From Apus apus (Eukaryota > Chordata > Aves > Apodiformes > Apodidae), in assembly GCF_020740795.1 (NCBI RefSeq), contig NC_067287.1:12353501-12417500 (forward strand): 64,000 bases of DNA, read 5' to 3'. The notes beneath the pieces were generated by a model. The model searched no databases and was not told the DNA's origin. It worked only from the letters and a program-made list of their open reading frames with translations. The position numbers were made by a program, and so were the translations under genes. Below are positions 1 to 11,200 of this stretch, in pieces (within the stretch, counting starts at the first letter, position 1; each line of letters opens with the position of its first letter).

Positions 1-1180
1 GGCATCTTTGTGCTGCTGCTGGAACCAGTTGTTCCACAAGCAGCAGCACTACTGTAAAAATACAGGCAGAAGCTGTTATAAAAGTCTCTGCGGGGAGCCA
101 AGGAAATGGTAATGTAGTAACAGAAAAAACCCAAACACTAGAGCTGATTAAATGACAGATAAATTTATTTCTGTGCAGAGACTCTACCTGTTTTATAAGA
201 AAAATGGGGAGAAAACACAAAGAAAGTGAGAACAATCTATCTGTTTCACAGCGAGGAAGCTTCTATGTTCTGTGCAGTCTTGCAGCAAAAGAGAAAATCA
301 AAATTTTGTTTTCTCTGCAAGTTTTATCTAGGAGAGGGGAAAGAAAACATTAAAAAACCAAGCCAGCTGCATCTCTTACTATTTCTTTATGAAGCTTTAG
401 ACTCCTGAACAGTGACCCTACCATCACTACCAGAACCTGTGAAGAAGGACAAACCCCCAACTATATCCAAAGGCAGTCTTGAGGGATTTCCAAGGTAAAT
501 GCCTCTTTATTGTAACACTGAAGATGATGAATTCACAGCATAGGTGTGATACACGATTATTAATTTCTTACAAAAACTAAGTGAAATATTTCTTATCAAA
601 ATTCAGCTTGGAACTATTTGTTCAATTTTTTTAATCTGATTTTCTTGCTCAAAATGGAATGTGGGGGTGTTTTAGGTAGCAGAGAGGGAACTAGTATCTA
701 GACTCTGAGAAAACTTTGCCTATAGTTGTAACATACTCAGCTGAAGTGGAATGGTTGGTTCTTTGTTGCTGTACTGATGATCCTGCCCCACCATCAGCTC
801 CTGTTAGGAGACTGCAAAGGGAGAGGAGGGCAGCGACTGGAATCCTGGTGGCAGAGCTGCCCAAGGAGGGAGGGAGAGCTGCCCCTCTCCTGAGAGCACA
901 TGGATCCTGGCAGTGTGGGGACTGGAAAGCCACAGTAGCTGAAGCAGAGCTGCTGTGTCCCTACCGTACCCTACCTACACTGCATGTTGCTCTGGGACCT
1001 GACGGTGGGAAGGAACAAGTCGGCAAATTCGGTGTTATCTGGAGGGGGCTTCGCTGAAAAGCCATTCCTGTGCCAAACCTGTGAGCCACAAAGGGACCTG
1101 ATTTTGAGAAGCTATGGGTGAAACCCATTCATTCTACACATGGTTCTTCCACGTGAACTGTTTCGATGGCTCTGACTGCG
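1..1180. other. Upstream flanking sequence, no gene seen
   Basis: Moderately AT-rich sequence upstream of the CLASP1 CpG island. A 113-codon open frame at 716-1057 (+) and an 80-codon frame at 691-933 (-) overlap on opposite strands, resemble no family I know, and have no convincing splice or initiation context. I see no repeat, RNA gene or exon here. It is probably intergenic, with distal promoter sequence at its right edge. Confidence 0.5.
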
Positions 1181-1651
1181 TACGTGTTGGGAAGGGCAGT
1201 GTTGCACCACTGCACGGGGGTCAACCCGTGCCTGCAGAGCAGAGGGCGCGGGCGGCTGGAGGTGTTTGCGATGCAGGGAAGGTTCCCCAGCCCCCGCAGA
1301 GAGGCCGACACCAGCCACGGGGAGAAGGCCAAGGCGCCCGCCCCTGGACGGGGCGCTTCCAGGTTTCACCCCAGCTCCGAGGGCTGCGGCAGCTCCCGCC
1401 GTTTGGGAGAAAGAGCCGCTCTTAAATGCAAGAAGGCGGCACAAAACGCTCTTTCCTTCAGCGGGGGATCGTGAGGGGGCTGGGCGCCGCCGTGCTGCCT
1501 GCGGCCGCTGCCGCACCGCGACATTCGGCCTCCGAGCGCCCGGGATCGGAATTCTCGCAGCCGGGCCCCCCAGCCAGGAGCGCGGGAGCCCGGGGGGGCT
1601 GCCTGCCGGGGCGAGCGCGTGGGGACGCGGGGCGCAGCCCCTCCCTGCCCC

Positions 1652-1838
1652 CGCCCGCACACCCGCTCCCCGCATATCCGCACACCCCCCGCACAGCCGC
1701 ACTCTCCCCCACACCCTCCGCACACCCCTCGCACACCTGCACACTCCCCGCACAGCCGCACACTCCCGCACACATCCGCAACCCCGCACACTCCCGCACA
1801 TCCCCCGCACACACCCGCACACCCCCCGCACCCCCCTC
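1652..1838. repeat. C-rich CGCACAC minisatellite in the promoter island
   Basis: About 190 bp made of imperfect tandem units of the form CGCACACCC(C)C, with variants such as CGCACAGC and CGCACTCTCC. The minus strand is correspondingly a GTGTGCGGGG array, which could form G-quadruplex or other non-B structure. It lies a few hundred bases upstream of the CLASP1 first exon. Copy number is likely to vary between individuals and to assemble poorly. Confidence 0.8.
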
Positions 1839-2029
1839 TCCGCCCCAAGGGCTCCGGCCGCGCGCGCGGCGTCGCCAGGACAACCGGCCCCGCCCGCAGC
1901 GGGTGCGGGGTTTAGGGGCGTGGCGGTGCCGCCCCCGCGCACGCGCCCCGCGCGCGCTGACCTCACCCCGCCGCGCCGGGGCCCCCCCGCACCCCCCGCA
2001 GGGAGCGGCGCGAGGCGGGTGCCCTCCAG

Positions 2030-2043
2030 CCCCCCCCCCCCCC
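2030..2043. repeat. Poly-C run (14)
   Basis: Uninterrupted run of 14 C residues in the promoter island. A length error is likely in the assembly. Confidence 0.9.
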
Positions 2044-2169
2044 GCTGCTCTATGGTACGGGGGGCGGGGGCGGGGCGCGCGCGAGGCCCTCCGCGCGTGC
2101 GCGCCGCCGGCCCGGGAGCCTTCTGGAGGGGCGGGGCGGGGCGCGGGCGGCGCGTGCGCGCTGCCTCCC

Positions 2170-2292
2170 ATTCTTCCCGGGGCCGCGGGGCGGGCGCAGC
2201 CATGGTGCGGTGCGGGGCCCGCCGCCGCCTCTGAGCGCCGCCAGACCCCGCACGACCCCGCGCCGCCGCCTCCGGCTCGCCCTGGCCGGCAG
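2170..2292 (+). other. CLASP1: CLASP1 exon 1, non-coding (start uncertain)
   Basis: The 3' boundary is read from a good donor, GGCAG|GTAACG at 2292/2293, just downstream of the densest promoter motifs. The 5' end is a guess. The exon would be wholly 5' UTR: its only ATG (2202) opens a ten-codon frame that stops at 2234, before the donor. It is inferred to splice to the acceptor at 14258/14259. RNA evidence would be needed to fix the start and to exclude other first exons in the island. Confidence 0.55.
2202..2234 (+). promoter_or_regulatory. Upstream ORF 1 in exon 1
   Basis: ATG with G at -3 and G at +4 (GCAGCCATGG), a strong initiation context. It is followed by ten codons, MVRCGARRRL, and a TGA. 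If transcription begins upstream of 2200, scanning ribosomes would meet this arginine-rich micro-ORF first, which would be expected to lower CLASP1 translation. Confidence 0.55.
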
Positions 2293-5200
2293 GTAACGCC
2301 GGGCACCCACCGCGCCGGGCGAGGCGGGCCGCTGCGCCGGGAGCAACCGGGGAGGGGGGGGGGGGGGGGGGCAGAGGAGCGCGCTCAGGGGGGCTTTGTG
2401 TGGTGCCGCCGCGGTGGGAGCGGGGTGGGGTGGGGCGGGGTGGGCGCCGGCGGGGCCGGGTCCGCCCGCCCGCGGCGCTGGGTCCGCCCCGCGGTGCGGG
2501 GGCTGGAGGGGCGGGGCGGCCCGGGGGCCTAACGGCCGCGGGGGACGCGGGGGCTGCCGGGGCCTAACGGCTGCCGCGGGAACCCCCGCCCCGGGGGGGC
2601 CGGCGAGCCGCGGGGCCGCTGCCCTCGGTGCGGCGGTGCGGGGGGCTCGGGGCCGTGCCCGCCGGCGGGAGCGCGGCCAGCCCTGCGGGGTTGGGCGGCG
2701 GAGCTCGGGCCGCCGCGGGGCAGAGGCCGCTCGGCGAGGGTCTCCCCCGGCGCGAAGGCTTCGTGAAGGGAGGCGAAGAGCAGCTTGTGCTGCGTCCGGT
2801 CAGCGGTGCGGGGTTGTGGTAACGTCTTGAGGCTGCTGCGTTTTTAAAACCGTCTTGTGAGTGGGGTTGGGTTCAGCCCTTGTGTTTGGCCCCTTTTTTG
2901 TGCGCGCGTGGTGCTTTGCTTCATTTATTGCCATCAGAATTTCGAGTGCAAGTATGTGCCTGCGCAGGGAGGTGGTTTGATCATTAGGCAAATCCCGCAG
3001 AAATGCCTCAGAGATGCTAGGTCTGAGCGAAGAGATGGTAGTTATTTGTCAGGGAGTTTATATGGGCCAGTGCAGACTACACTTAAGGTGTGTGTCTTCA
3101 GATGCCTACGAGGAAAGGAAGAGCCTCCCCTCTTCCCCAGCCCTCTGCACAGCTTCTTGGGAAAGGTGGGCTGCTGAGGCAGGGTGACAAGCTCAAGGTT
3201 GTGTGGGAAGCGTGTGGTGGAGTAGAGCCGGGACTTCCCAGGTGCGAGGGTTGTTCTGACCAGTAGATCTCTGTCCCTTTCAGATTTGCTTTGTAAGTCA
3301 ACATTTAGTGAAGGAGAAAAAGGTTACGCAAAGGAGCCTGTGCTGAGCTGGTGTCGGCAGGGCAAAGGTGTGGTCTCCACCTCAGTTCGTGTTCTAGTCT
3401 CAGGCAAAGACATTGAAGTCCATTTTGCTACTCAGCAGTGCAGACCACTTCTCTGCATCTCTTGAGCAGTTGCATCTCTGCTGCATGTTCCTCTTGATGC
3501 TACCTGAGTGCTGTAGAAGACAAACTGAAGAATTGTTGCTTGATACTTGATGATGTAAATCCACCATTTAGATCTGTAGATCTCAAATTAGATCTTGCAA
3601 AGGCATTAGAAACGTGTTTGCTTCTGTGTGGGATTCTGAACTGGATTTAAAAGAGGTTTGCAACTGGAGTTGGGGCTGCAGCTGGATATGTTGGAGAACT
3701 TCCAATAGTGTTAAGTTTTCACAGGAGCAAAGGACTACACCAGTTTCAAGATGGAACTGCAGTACTGTCATATTCGGGGTCCTCCTTATCGTGGCAGTGT
3801 AGATTGCTGTGTGGAACAAGCCTTTGTGCTGCAGTCCTGGGCTTGGCTAAGTCCAGCTTTTGCTTGTTTTCTCTGTTGAATCCTGTCAGTTAGTGGGTCT
3901 GAAGCCTGGGAGTTAGGAGACAGAGTAATAAATGTCTCACCATGAGTGATCCTTGCTCTATTTCATAGTCACACATTTAATTTTTGTAAAAAACTTGGTA
4001 CCAACATAGATGGATTTTTTTTTTTTTATGCTGATGTCTGCATTGTCCCTGTGAAATCCTTGGAATTGATCTGGCAGCTTCAGAAGTTTGTTTCAAGAAG
4101 AAAAATGCCATGAAGTTTAACACTTTGGCCTTGTTTCACTTGGTTGATACTGTACAGTGCTAAAAGTGACACAGCAGCATGCTTGTGAGATTAAAGTGTT
4201 TATCTAGTTCATGTGACTTTCCCTAGAGGGACAATTGCAGAGAGCGCCCACAACTGCAAGAGCTAGTTTTCCAGTTATCTCTGAAGTTCTGTAGGAATCT
4301 TAAATCTGAGCTACAAGTGTTAAAAAAACCAGTTTACAAAACCAGCAAAACTCAAACTGAAATTATACATCTGGTTCTACCATATGTTAGTCAGTCCTTC
4401 CCTATCCATCAGACATTCGGGCTGTTGGTTTTTAGAGGATGAGAGCTGACAGCATGTCTGATCACTTCTGTAGTGAGTTACAACATGAGGAGCTAGTTCT
4501 TCCCCTCAGCAGCCTTTGTGTTAAGGGCAGGTCATGCTGTATTGTAAGAAATACGAAGGAGACTGGACAGGAGATGTACAGATGGGTAATTACCTCCACA
4601 TTTCAACATACAGGCAAATTTTTGTGAGAGTAACATGGCTTTGAAGCTTGTGGACTTCCATTATGGGTACCCTTCTGACCTCATATGACTTTGGATCTGG
4701 CTCATGTGTCACCCTGAGTCTCTCATTATCTCAAGCCTTGCCTAGACTAGGGCTGGAAATCTCAGCGTGCCTCTGGATCAGGCTTCCTGCTCCTCATGCC
4801 TTCTCAGCTGGCAGTTGTAATTGAAGTTTTCTCCTGGATTCTGACACTGCACCTCCAAGGAGTGCTTGTCAGTGCATTAAAAAAATGCTGACAAGTACAT
4901 AAAGGCCTCTCAGCTGAGTGCATAAAATCAACTTGTTCGGTCTATTTATTTGTTCAGACTGTGACTTCAGTAAACTGTAAGCAGACTAACTGTGAGGAAA
5001 GGGGTTTGCTTCCTTCCTTGATGAAGAGTTGCTGTTTGTGGCACTCTAGCACAGAGCGGCCATACCCTGCTGTTTAATGGTGTACACTTCATGTTACTCT
5101 TTGCTCAGTTTCTTCATCAGCCTATGCAGTGTTGAAGTTTGTGTTGCATGTTTCTTTAGAGTTAACTCAAGTGTTTTGGTTACTATCTATTGCACCAACC

Positions 5201-8200
5201 AGTTATCAGTTCTGGAAGATCTCTGAAAGCCTGATGTGAGCTTTGCACAGCAGGACACTGAAGGGCTAAACACACGCAAGTTCCTTGGTGTTCTGCACTA
5301 GCGTCTGTCATAAACATGAGAGGTAGCTTTCTCTTCTCTTTGGCAGCACTAGCACTCTTACACCAAAAGACACCGAGATCCAAATAAATTGGATGGAGTT
5401 GTAACTGTTCAAGTTATAGATGGACAACCACTGGGTTTTGTGGTTTGGAAGGCTGCAGGTGCTGTCCAACAAGTTTGATCTCAATTCCTGGTTAGTATTT
5501 GAGTTAATCTGATTTCCTGTTCTGTCACTTAATTAAATCTCTGCATGTTTGGCTCTACAAAGATGTAGATGTCCATTCTATGTCTAGAAACAGTATGCCA
5601 AGTAGAGTAGCAAAATTATTTGTTAGAAAAGTATTATTATCATTAGTTTATTGGAAGTGAGTAGGCAGATGTAAAAATCTCATTTGTTTTCCCCGCCAGC
5701 AAAATAATAGGCAAAACAACCTAACCAGGCCATTCCCTGTTGTGGTGTTTCTGGGTGTCAGGTCTAAGCTGGGGCCCTCTCTTTATGCTTTGCTTGTACA
5801 TGCTTCATATTACAAGATATTTCAGAAAGCCAAATTAAGCCAACAATTAGTTGCTTAGGCAAAGATCTGATCAAAATGTAGTCAGGTTCTGACCTGTGTT
5901 TCAAAGTGATGCTGAGCAGAAGGGAGGAAATTGCAGGTATGTCTCTCTGCCTGTTATATTTCAGGTGGTTTCTGAGCCCAGCAGTCTCTTAATTGCCATC
6001 ATATTTCAGCCCAATTCATGGTATTGTCAAACAAAAACAATTTCTGCTCCTCATCCTGTGCTCCCTCTGTTTTATAAATCTTAAATGTAGTGGTGACTTT
6101 TCTGCAATTCCATGCTACCTGTGTTGGGGCTTCTTTTTGGCCATCTACTCATTTGTGATTTCAGATGCCATGCTGAACAGAATCTGCTTCACCTTAGCAG
6201 AGAGGGTTACCCTTGTTGCCCTCCCTGGAACTGACCTGGTCCTAGGTGCTGGTTTCTCCTGGCCCCCTTTCAGCAGCTGAAATCCAGCTGCTGCTGGGAG
6301 TTTTGTTCCTGGCCAACTATCTTCCATGAGGGCTGGCAGCCTGGAAGAACAGGGGTAGGCAAAGAGCCCTGTTTTGTCATGCAGACAAGTTTGTGTTTAG
6401 AGATCAAGAAAATAACCTTTTTCCCAAAACTGTTGACTTACAAACTGCTGCTGTTGCATCCCATAGCCAGTCTGTTACATGCTCCTACCTGAGTTCCTGC
6501 CTTGTTCAGTTTTGGGTGTCTGGTTGGCTTTTCTACAGTAGCATCTTGGCTTGACTTGTGGAAAGTATGCATGAAAGGAATTACCTTAGAATTGGAGGTG
6601 CTTTTGTCTGTGGCTGCAGTATCTGCTTACCTGCCTGAGGCTCTTCTGTGAGTGAACTTATTCAATCTGCAGATAGCATGAAGTGGGGTTTTTTCCCCTT
6701 CCACATAGCACACATTTTAAGATTGTTTAAAATACACTTGCACATTTTGAAAAAACCATGTGAGATGCAGAGGGAAGAAGTCTTACTGAAAGGTGCTTAG
6801 TTGGACACTTGGTGTCCCTTGAGGGCTTGTACCCAAAGTGTAATCTTGTGTGTTATTTTTTCATTCCAATCTACCATTTTACTGCTAGCACTTGTGTCTC
6901 AAGTACTTCCTTTCAGGGTAGTTGTGCTTTGGATTTGTACACAAAGACTTAACCTGCTTCTTTTGTGTTTCTAGCCAGTTATGTATACAGCAGTAGGCAT
7001 AACAAGGTTCTACAGCATTTGTTGAGTATGGAATTTATATCAAACCCACTGATCACTTTAAAACTAGGTTATCCCGGTCTTATATCAGCGTGTGGTGTTA
7101 TGGCTTTTTCTTTCCTAAAGGGAATATCTTACCCTTGGTTCCTGCTGCTACTGGAGACTTGCTTTGCAGAGGCTCTGGGAAAGGCACTGATTTTCTGCCC
7201 TATTCCTGCCTGTAAAATAGGAGGTTCTTGGTGTTCTCCCACCCTTTTCTTCAATTACTGTATGTTAAGAGGCTTTCCATCTTAAGGATCAGCTAAATTA
7301 GTGATCTTAGGCTGAGGGACTTCATATATTGCAGTACAGATAGAGATTACAAGATTCAGATGTGTGCTGTGATCTAGTCATCCTGCTAGCAATCTGGCAA
7401 GTGATGGGCCACCCTGCTCTCATTCTCAGTAGTGCTGTGTTTCCAAACCTTGCTAAGCATTTTACCCACAGGCTACAGGTGAAAGTCTCTTCCTTTTCTT
7501 CCTGTAATCTTCCAGATGATCCAATAGTTCTGCTGGGTTGGGAAGGAGAAGGTTAGGACTTGACTCTGGAAGGTTCTGTCCTGTACTCACAGATGCAGTG
7601 AGAAGGGGGCTGGACACCATCTCCATTCTTCTGGTATACAACACCCCCATCCCTCATGGGACCCTGTGCTCCCTTGGCTCTGATGCTTTGCAGAGCAGAG
7701 CTGGAGGTCCTAGGGAGCCAGTGCTGTTTGGTTTGCTGGCCAGGGACCCACAGGTGTCAGAGCTGGAGTCTGCAGGCTCTAAGGTAAGATTAGATCTCCA
7801 GTTTAAGGGAGAGAGAATATTTTTGTACACATAAACCCACAATTTGGGTACTATTCACAAGGCAAAGTGTCATGAGGATAGTTGTTTGGTGTTTTTTCTC
7901 TGTGGCCCAGTAGGCCCCTCATGCCCTGGAACCATAAACTGAAATGCCTACAAGAGGGAGTCACACAGAGCAGCTCCTAACAGCATAGGATTTTGATCTG
8001 CATCTCAATGCTCAAACTGTTAAAAAGGAAGAAGACCTTGAAAGCTCATTCTAGACTTGTCCTTGGTCTCAAAGTGAAACCCAAACTAATTTCAGAGAGG
8101 GGTTGTATTAGGGAAACAAAGGATGTTAAAGCTCATCTAATTTTCTACCCTACTCTTGGAGGGTTACTCCCACTCTGCAAAGTGGTTCCATTAGTGTAGG

Positions 8201-11200
8201 GTATTTGGGTCACATTGAAGTGACCTGCAAGTTGTCTTGATTGGCTGCAGCTTTATTACTGGCAAGGTTTTTTGAAGATTCATGCTTCACTGAAATCAGT
8301 AGCTCTGTAATGAGGTGTTCAGTTACAGAGGCAGCAGTGCAGACCTTCAGTGGAGGCATAAATGTTCCTGTTATCTGAAGCTTATCTCTCATCTTACCCA
8401 GGGTAAGGTAATGCAACTTTCACAGCTAGCATGTGGCTGAGAAGTATTGTGTGAGGACTGAAAGGCCTTAGCTTAAGCCCTGGAAATCTTTCAGCTGCCT
8501 TTATTTTAGAAATCTGCCTCAGTTTTCGTTGTGGCTGTGAAGTTGTGTCCTGATGTAGATTGGTCCCTGTCTGTACTTTAAGCCTAAAGCCCCTAATAGA
8601 GTCCAAGCAAATTTGGAAAAAACCTAATATTTATCAGAGTCTTAGCAAGCCTTCAGCCAGGTGTGGTTCTCATGAAGGTGCACTGCCCACAAATTTGACG
8701 TTTTACAAATGCTTCGCTGGTGTGGCTGGTGCTGTGGGTGGAGGAAAAAACCCTCTCTTGAAGACCTGTAAACACTCCCAACAATGAAGCTGCATCCATG
8801 TGGGCAGTGCTTTGCTTATCAACAAGGCTGTCCTGGCAAGTACTAGAAGTGTGTTGGCTATTCTGTCTGAAGACAGTTACTGTGTAAGGGGTGTGGAAGG
8901 AGTCTCCCAAGTGCAGTTAGAGGCACTTAGTACACTGAGATAAGCACAGGGCTGTCCCTAGAAAAGCATGAGTTGTCAGGCTGGAAATCTAAGATACCAT
9001 CTTTGGATTAAGGGAAGACTCAACTACAAAGCAATGCTAATTACTGATTTAAAACAATCACGGTAATTGTGCAATATTGCTGGGCACTAGAGAAACATTA
9101 TTGCCTTCTTCTGGAGAGAGGTAAACAAAAGGAAGCACCCATTTGTCAGTTTTTGGGTGGGTGTCTCCTGCAAACTGCCTTTGGCTCCAGGAAGGGGTTG
9201 CTTTCTTCAAGTATGACACTTATTTTACTTGCCATCTCATTCTCTCAGAGGGTTTGAAAAACTAAGAATACTTTGAGCTGCTTTGTCCACTGCCACTTGC
9301 ACGATGATGGAACAGTAGGCTTGATGAAGTGCTTAGAGAGTATCATACTTTGTAAACGCTTGATACCATATCCCCTCTAGGCAGGGAATGGCTGAACCAG
9401 TTGAAACAAAAATAGAGAAGAATTAATAGACACAGGGCTGAGGGTTTCTAGCCTTCGTGCAGAGCTGCAGTTTGACACTGTGCCTTGTTGGTAAGATCTC
9501 CATCTAGTCTTTGCTGTACATGATTTCTAGGTGCTGTTCTAATTGCTCTTGCCCAAGGGTGCTTGGCTGGCAAACCCAATAGCGAAGGATTTATGCTGTC
9601 CACCTTCCAGTTATGGTGAATTACTGCAGTTTTGATGCCTGGTGGCTTTTATACTTGAAAAATTGCTGCATTTCTCTAAGGTGGAGCTCTTCTGAAGGAG
9701 AAGAGGAGTTTTGTTGTGGAAAGCCACGGTTCACAGAATTGTCTGCCTGATGTACCTTAGACTAATCTCGAGCTCAGCTTTACATGCTGTTAGGTCATCA
9801 GACTAGGGAAAAAGGAGGGTTGCTGGTACTGTGTTGCTGTGTTATTTCTGCGACTGTTGGGCTATGGCTTACCATATACAGAACAAAAGACACTAAAGAA
9901 GTGTTGTCATGTTTATTAGTTTAGCTTACTGGCTGAAAGTAGGAACAGAGGTACCTTCAGGAAGGTGACTAGAAAGGTCTGGTTATTGAGTGGCACTGAC
10001 TCTTGTCTGGAGTGATAGTGAGCAGCAGCAATATTTTTCCTTTCGGCAAGCTTGTGCCTTAAGTTAGCTCTGTTGGAGCAGCTGCCTGGTGAGGTTGTGG
10101 ACTGCCCTGGTTTGTCAGCAAATGAAGATGATGGTGAAATGTGGTAAATATGGTAACCCCAACTGATCAATAGAGCAGCAGAGGTTGGGAGGTAATTTTA
10201 AAATGGAATAGCTGTGTTGGAAGAGCTCCCAAGTACAGATGAACACCCAGGAGAGTAGTATTGCGTTCTTTACATGTTTCAGGTTTTCTTCCTCATTGCA
10301 AGAGGAAGAAGTTTCAAAGTTTCCTGTAGAGTTTTCCTAAGATAAAGTCTTATTTGACGATTTTACGTGTTTCACTTAGTCTGGGGTGAGTAGGGTTCTC
10401 CAAAGCATTGAAAAATGTTAGTTTGCTTATGTACCCAGTTTATTGTTGCAGCAGCATTTTAGGTAACAAGTATTTCCTTATTATTTGGGTGAACCTACTC
10501 TACATGCTGAGCCAGTTGCTTTGCTTTTATGGTGTTATGGTGGCAGCATCTGGGCTGAGTAACTTTGGTCTGTTTGGTCTTTGTCAGCTTTCTCCTTTAA
10601 CCTCATCGTTTTGAGCTACAAGCTGGCATTAAATTTAAGCCTTTCTAGTGGCTCTGATAGCTCGTGGTGGAAAATTTAGGCATTACTGACAGGGGCTTTG
10701 ACGAAACACATAGTTTTGATGGTTTATTAGTGAAAGGAAATCTCATTTTTGCAGTGACAGAATTGAGGTGGTGGGGAGAATGTGTTTTTGTTTTTTTTTT
10801 TTTTTCTCTTGAATTATCTTTTCTACATGTCGACAGTATGTCAAATATAGCCTAGCCTGTCTCCCTGAGAGCAAACTGCGACCCCAGTTGGAGGACTGGA
10901 GAAAACCCTTGCTTTGGAGCCTATATTTTCAACCCTCCTCAAATTTGGAGGAGCTCCAAATACAGGGCGCGTGCCACCGAGTTGCTAGTTTTACTTCTGT
11001 GGGAAGAGTTTGTACTCAAAATTCTAGTCCCAAATTGTGTCTTGTAACACTGACTACCTAAACCCCATGGCTTTTAAATCCTGCAGGAACATAAGCACGC
11101 TACTGGGGTTAAGACTGAACTTTTTTCCAAAGCTTATGTGAGGAGCATCTGCCCAGATTTTGAACTTGATGAGATATACTTCATTGTCTAGGAGATTCAT

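Larger units (their letters stand above)
1190..2790 (+). promoter_or_regulatory. CLASP1: CpG island promoter of CLASP1
   Basis: Base composition changes abruptly to very GC- and CpG-rich near 1190 and returns to normal near 2800. Many GC boxes (GGGGCGGGG type, for example around 2051-2077 and 2128-2143), two NRF1-like GCGCGTGCGCG elements (about 2092-2105 and 2148-2160) and a TGACCTCA half-CRE-like site (1958-1965) lie just upstream of the presumed first exon. No TATA box is visible, which fits dispersed initiation from a housekeeping-type island. The exact start site cannot be read from sequence. The long open frames that cross the island in several frames on both strands follow from its low stop-codon density and are not genes. 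Confidence 0.85.

Noticed and set aside
1112..2532. Very long open frames (up to 368 codons) on both strands through the first CpG island
   Set aside because: They overlap in nearly every frame, are dominated by Pro, Arg, Gly and Ala, and follow from low stop-codon density in GC-rich DNA. No domain or homology is visible.
10937..10970. Short inverted repeat CTCCTCAAATTTGGAGGAG in intron 1
   Set aside because: The stem is short and there is no evidence of a small RNA or binding site; such palindromes are common by chance.
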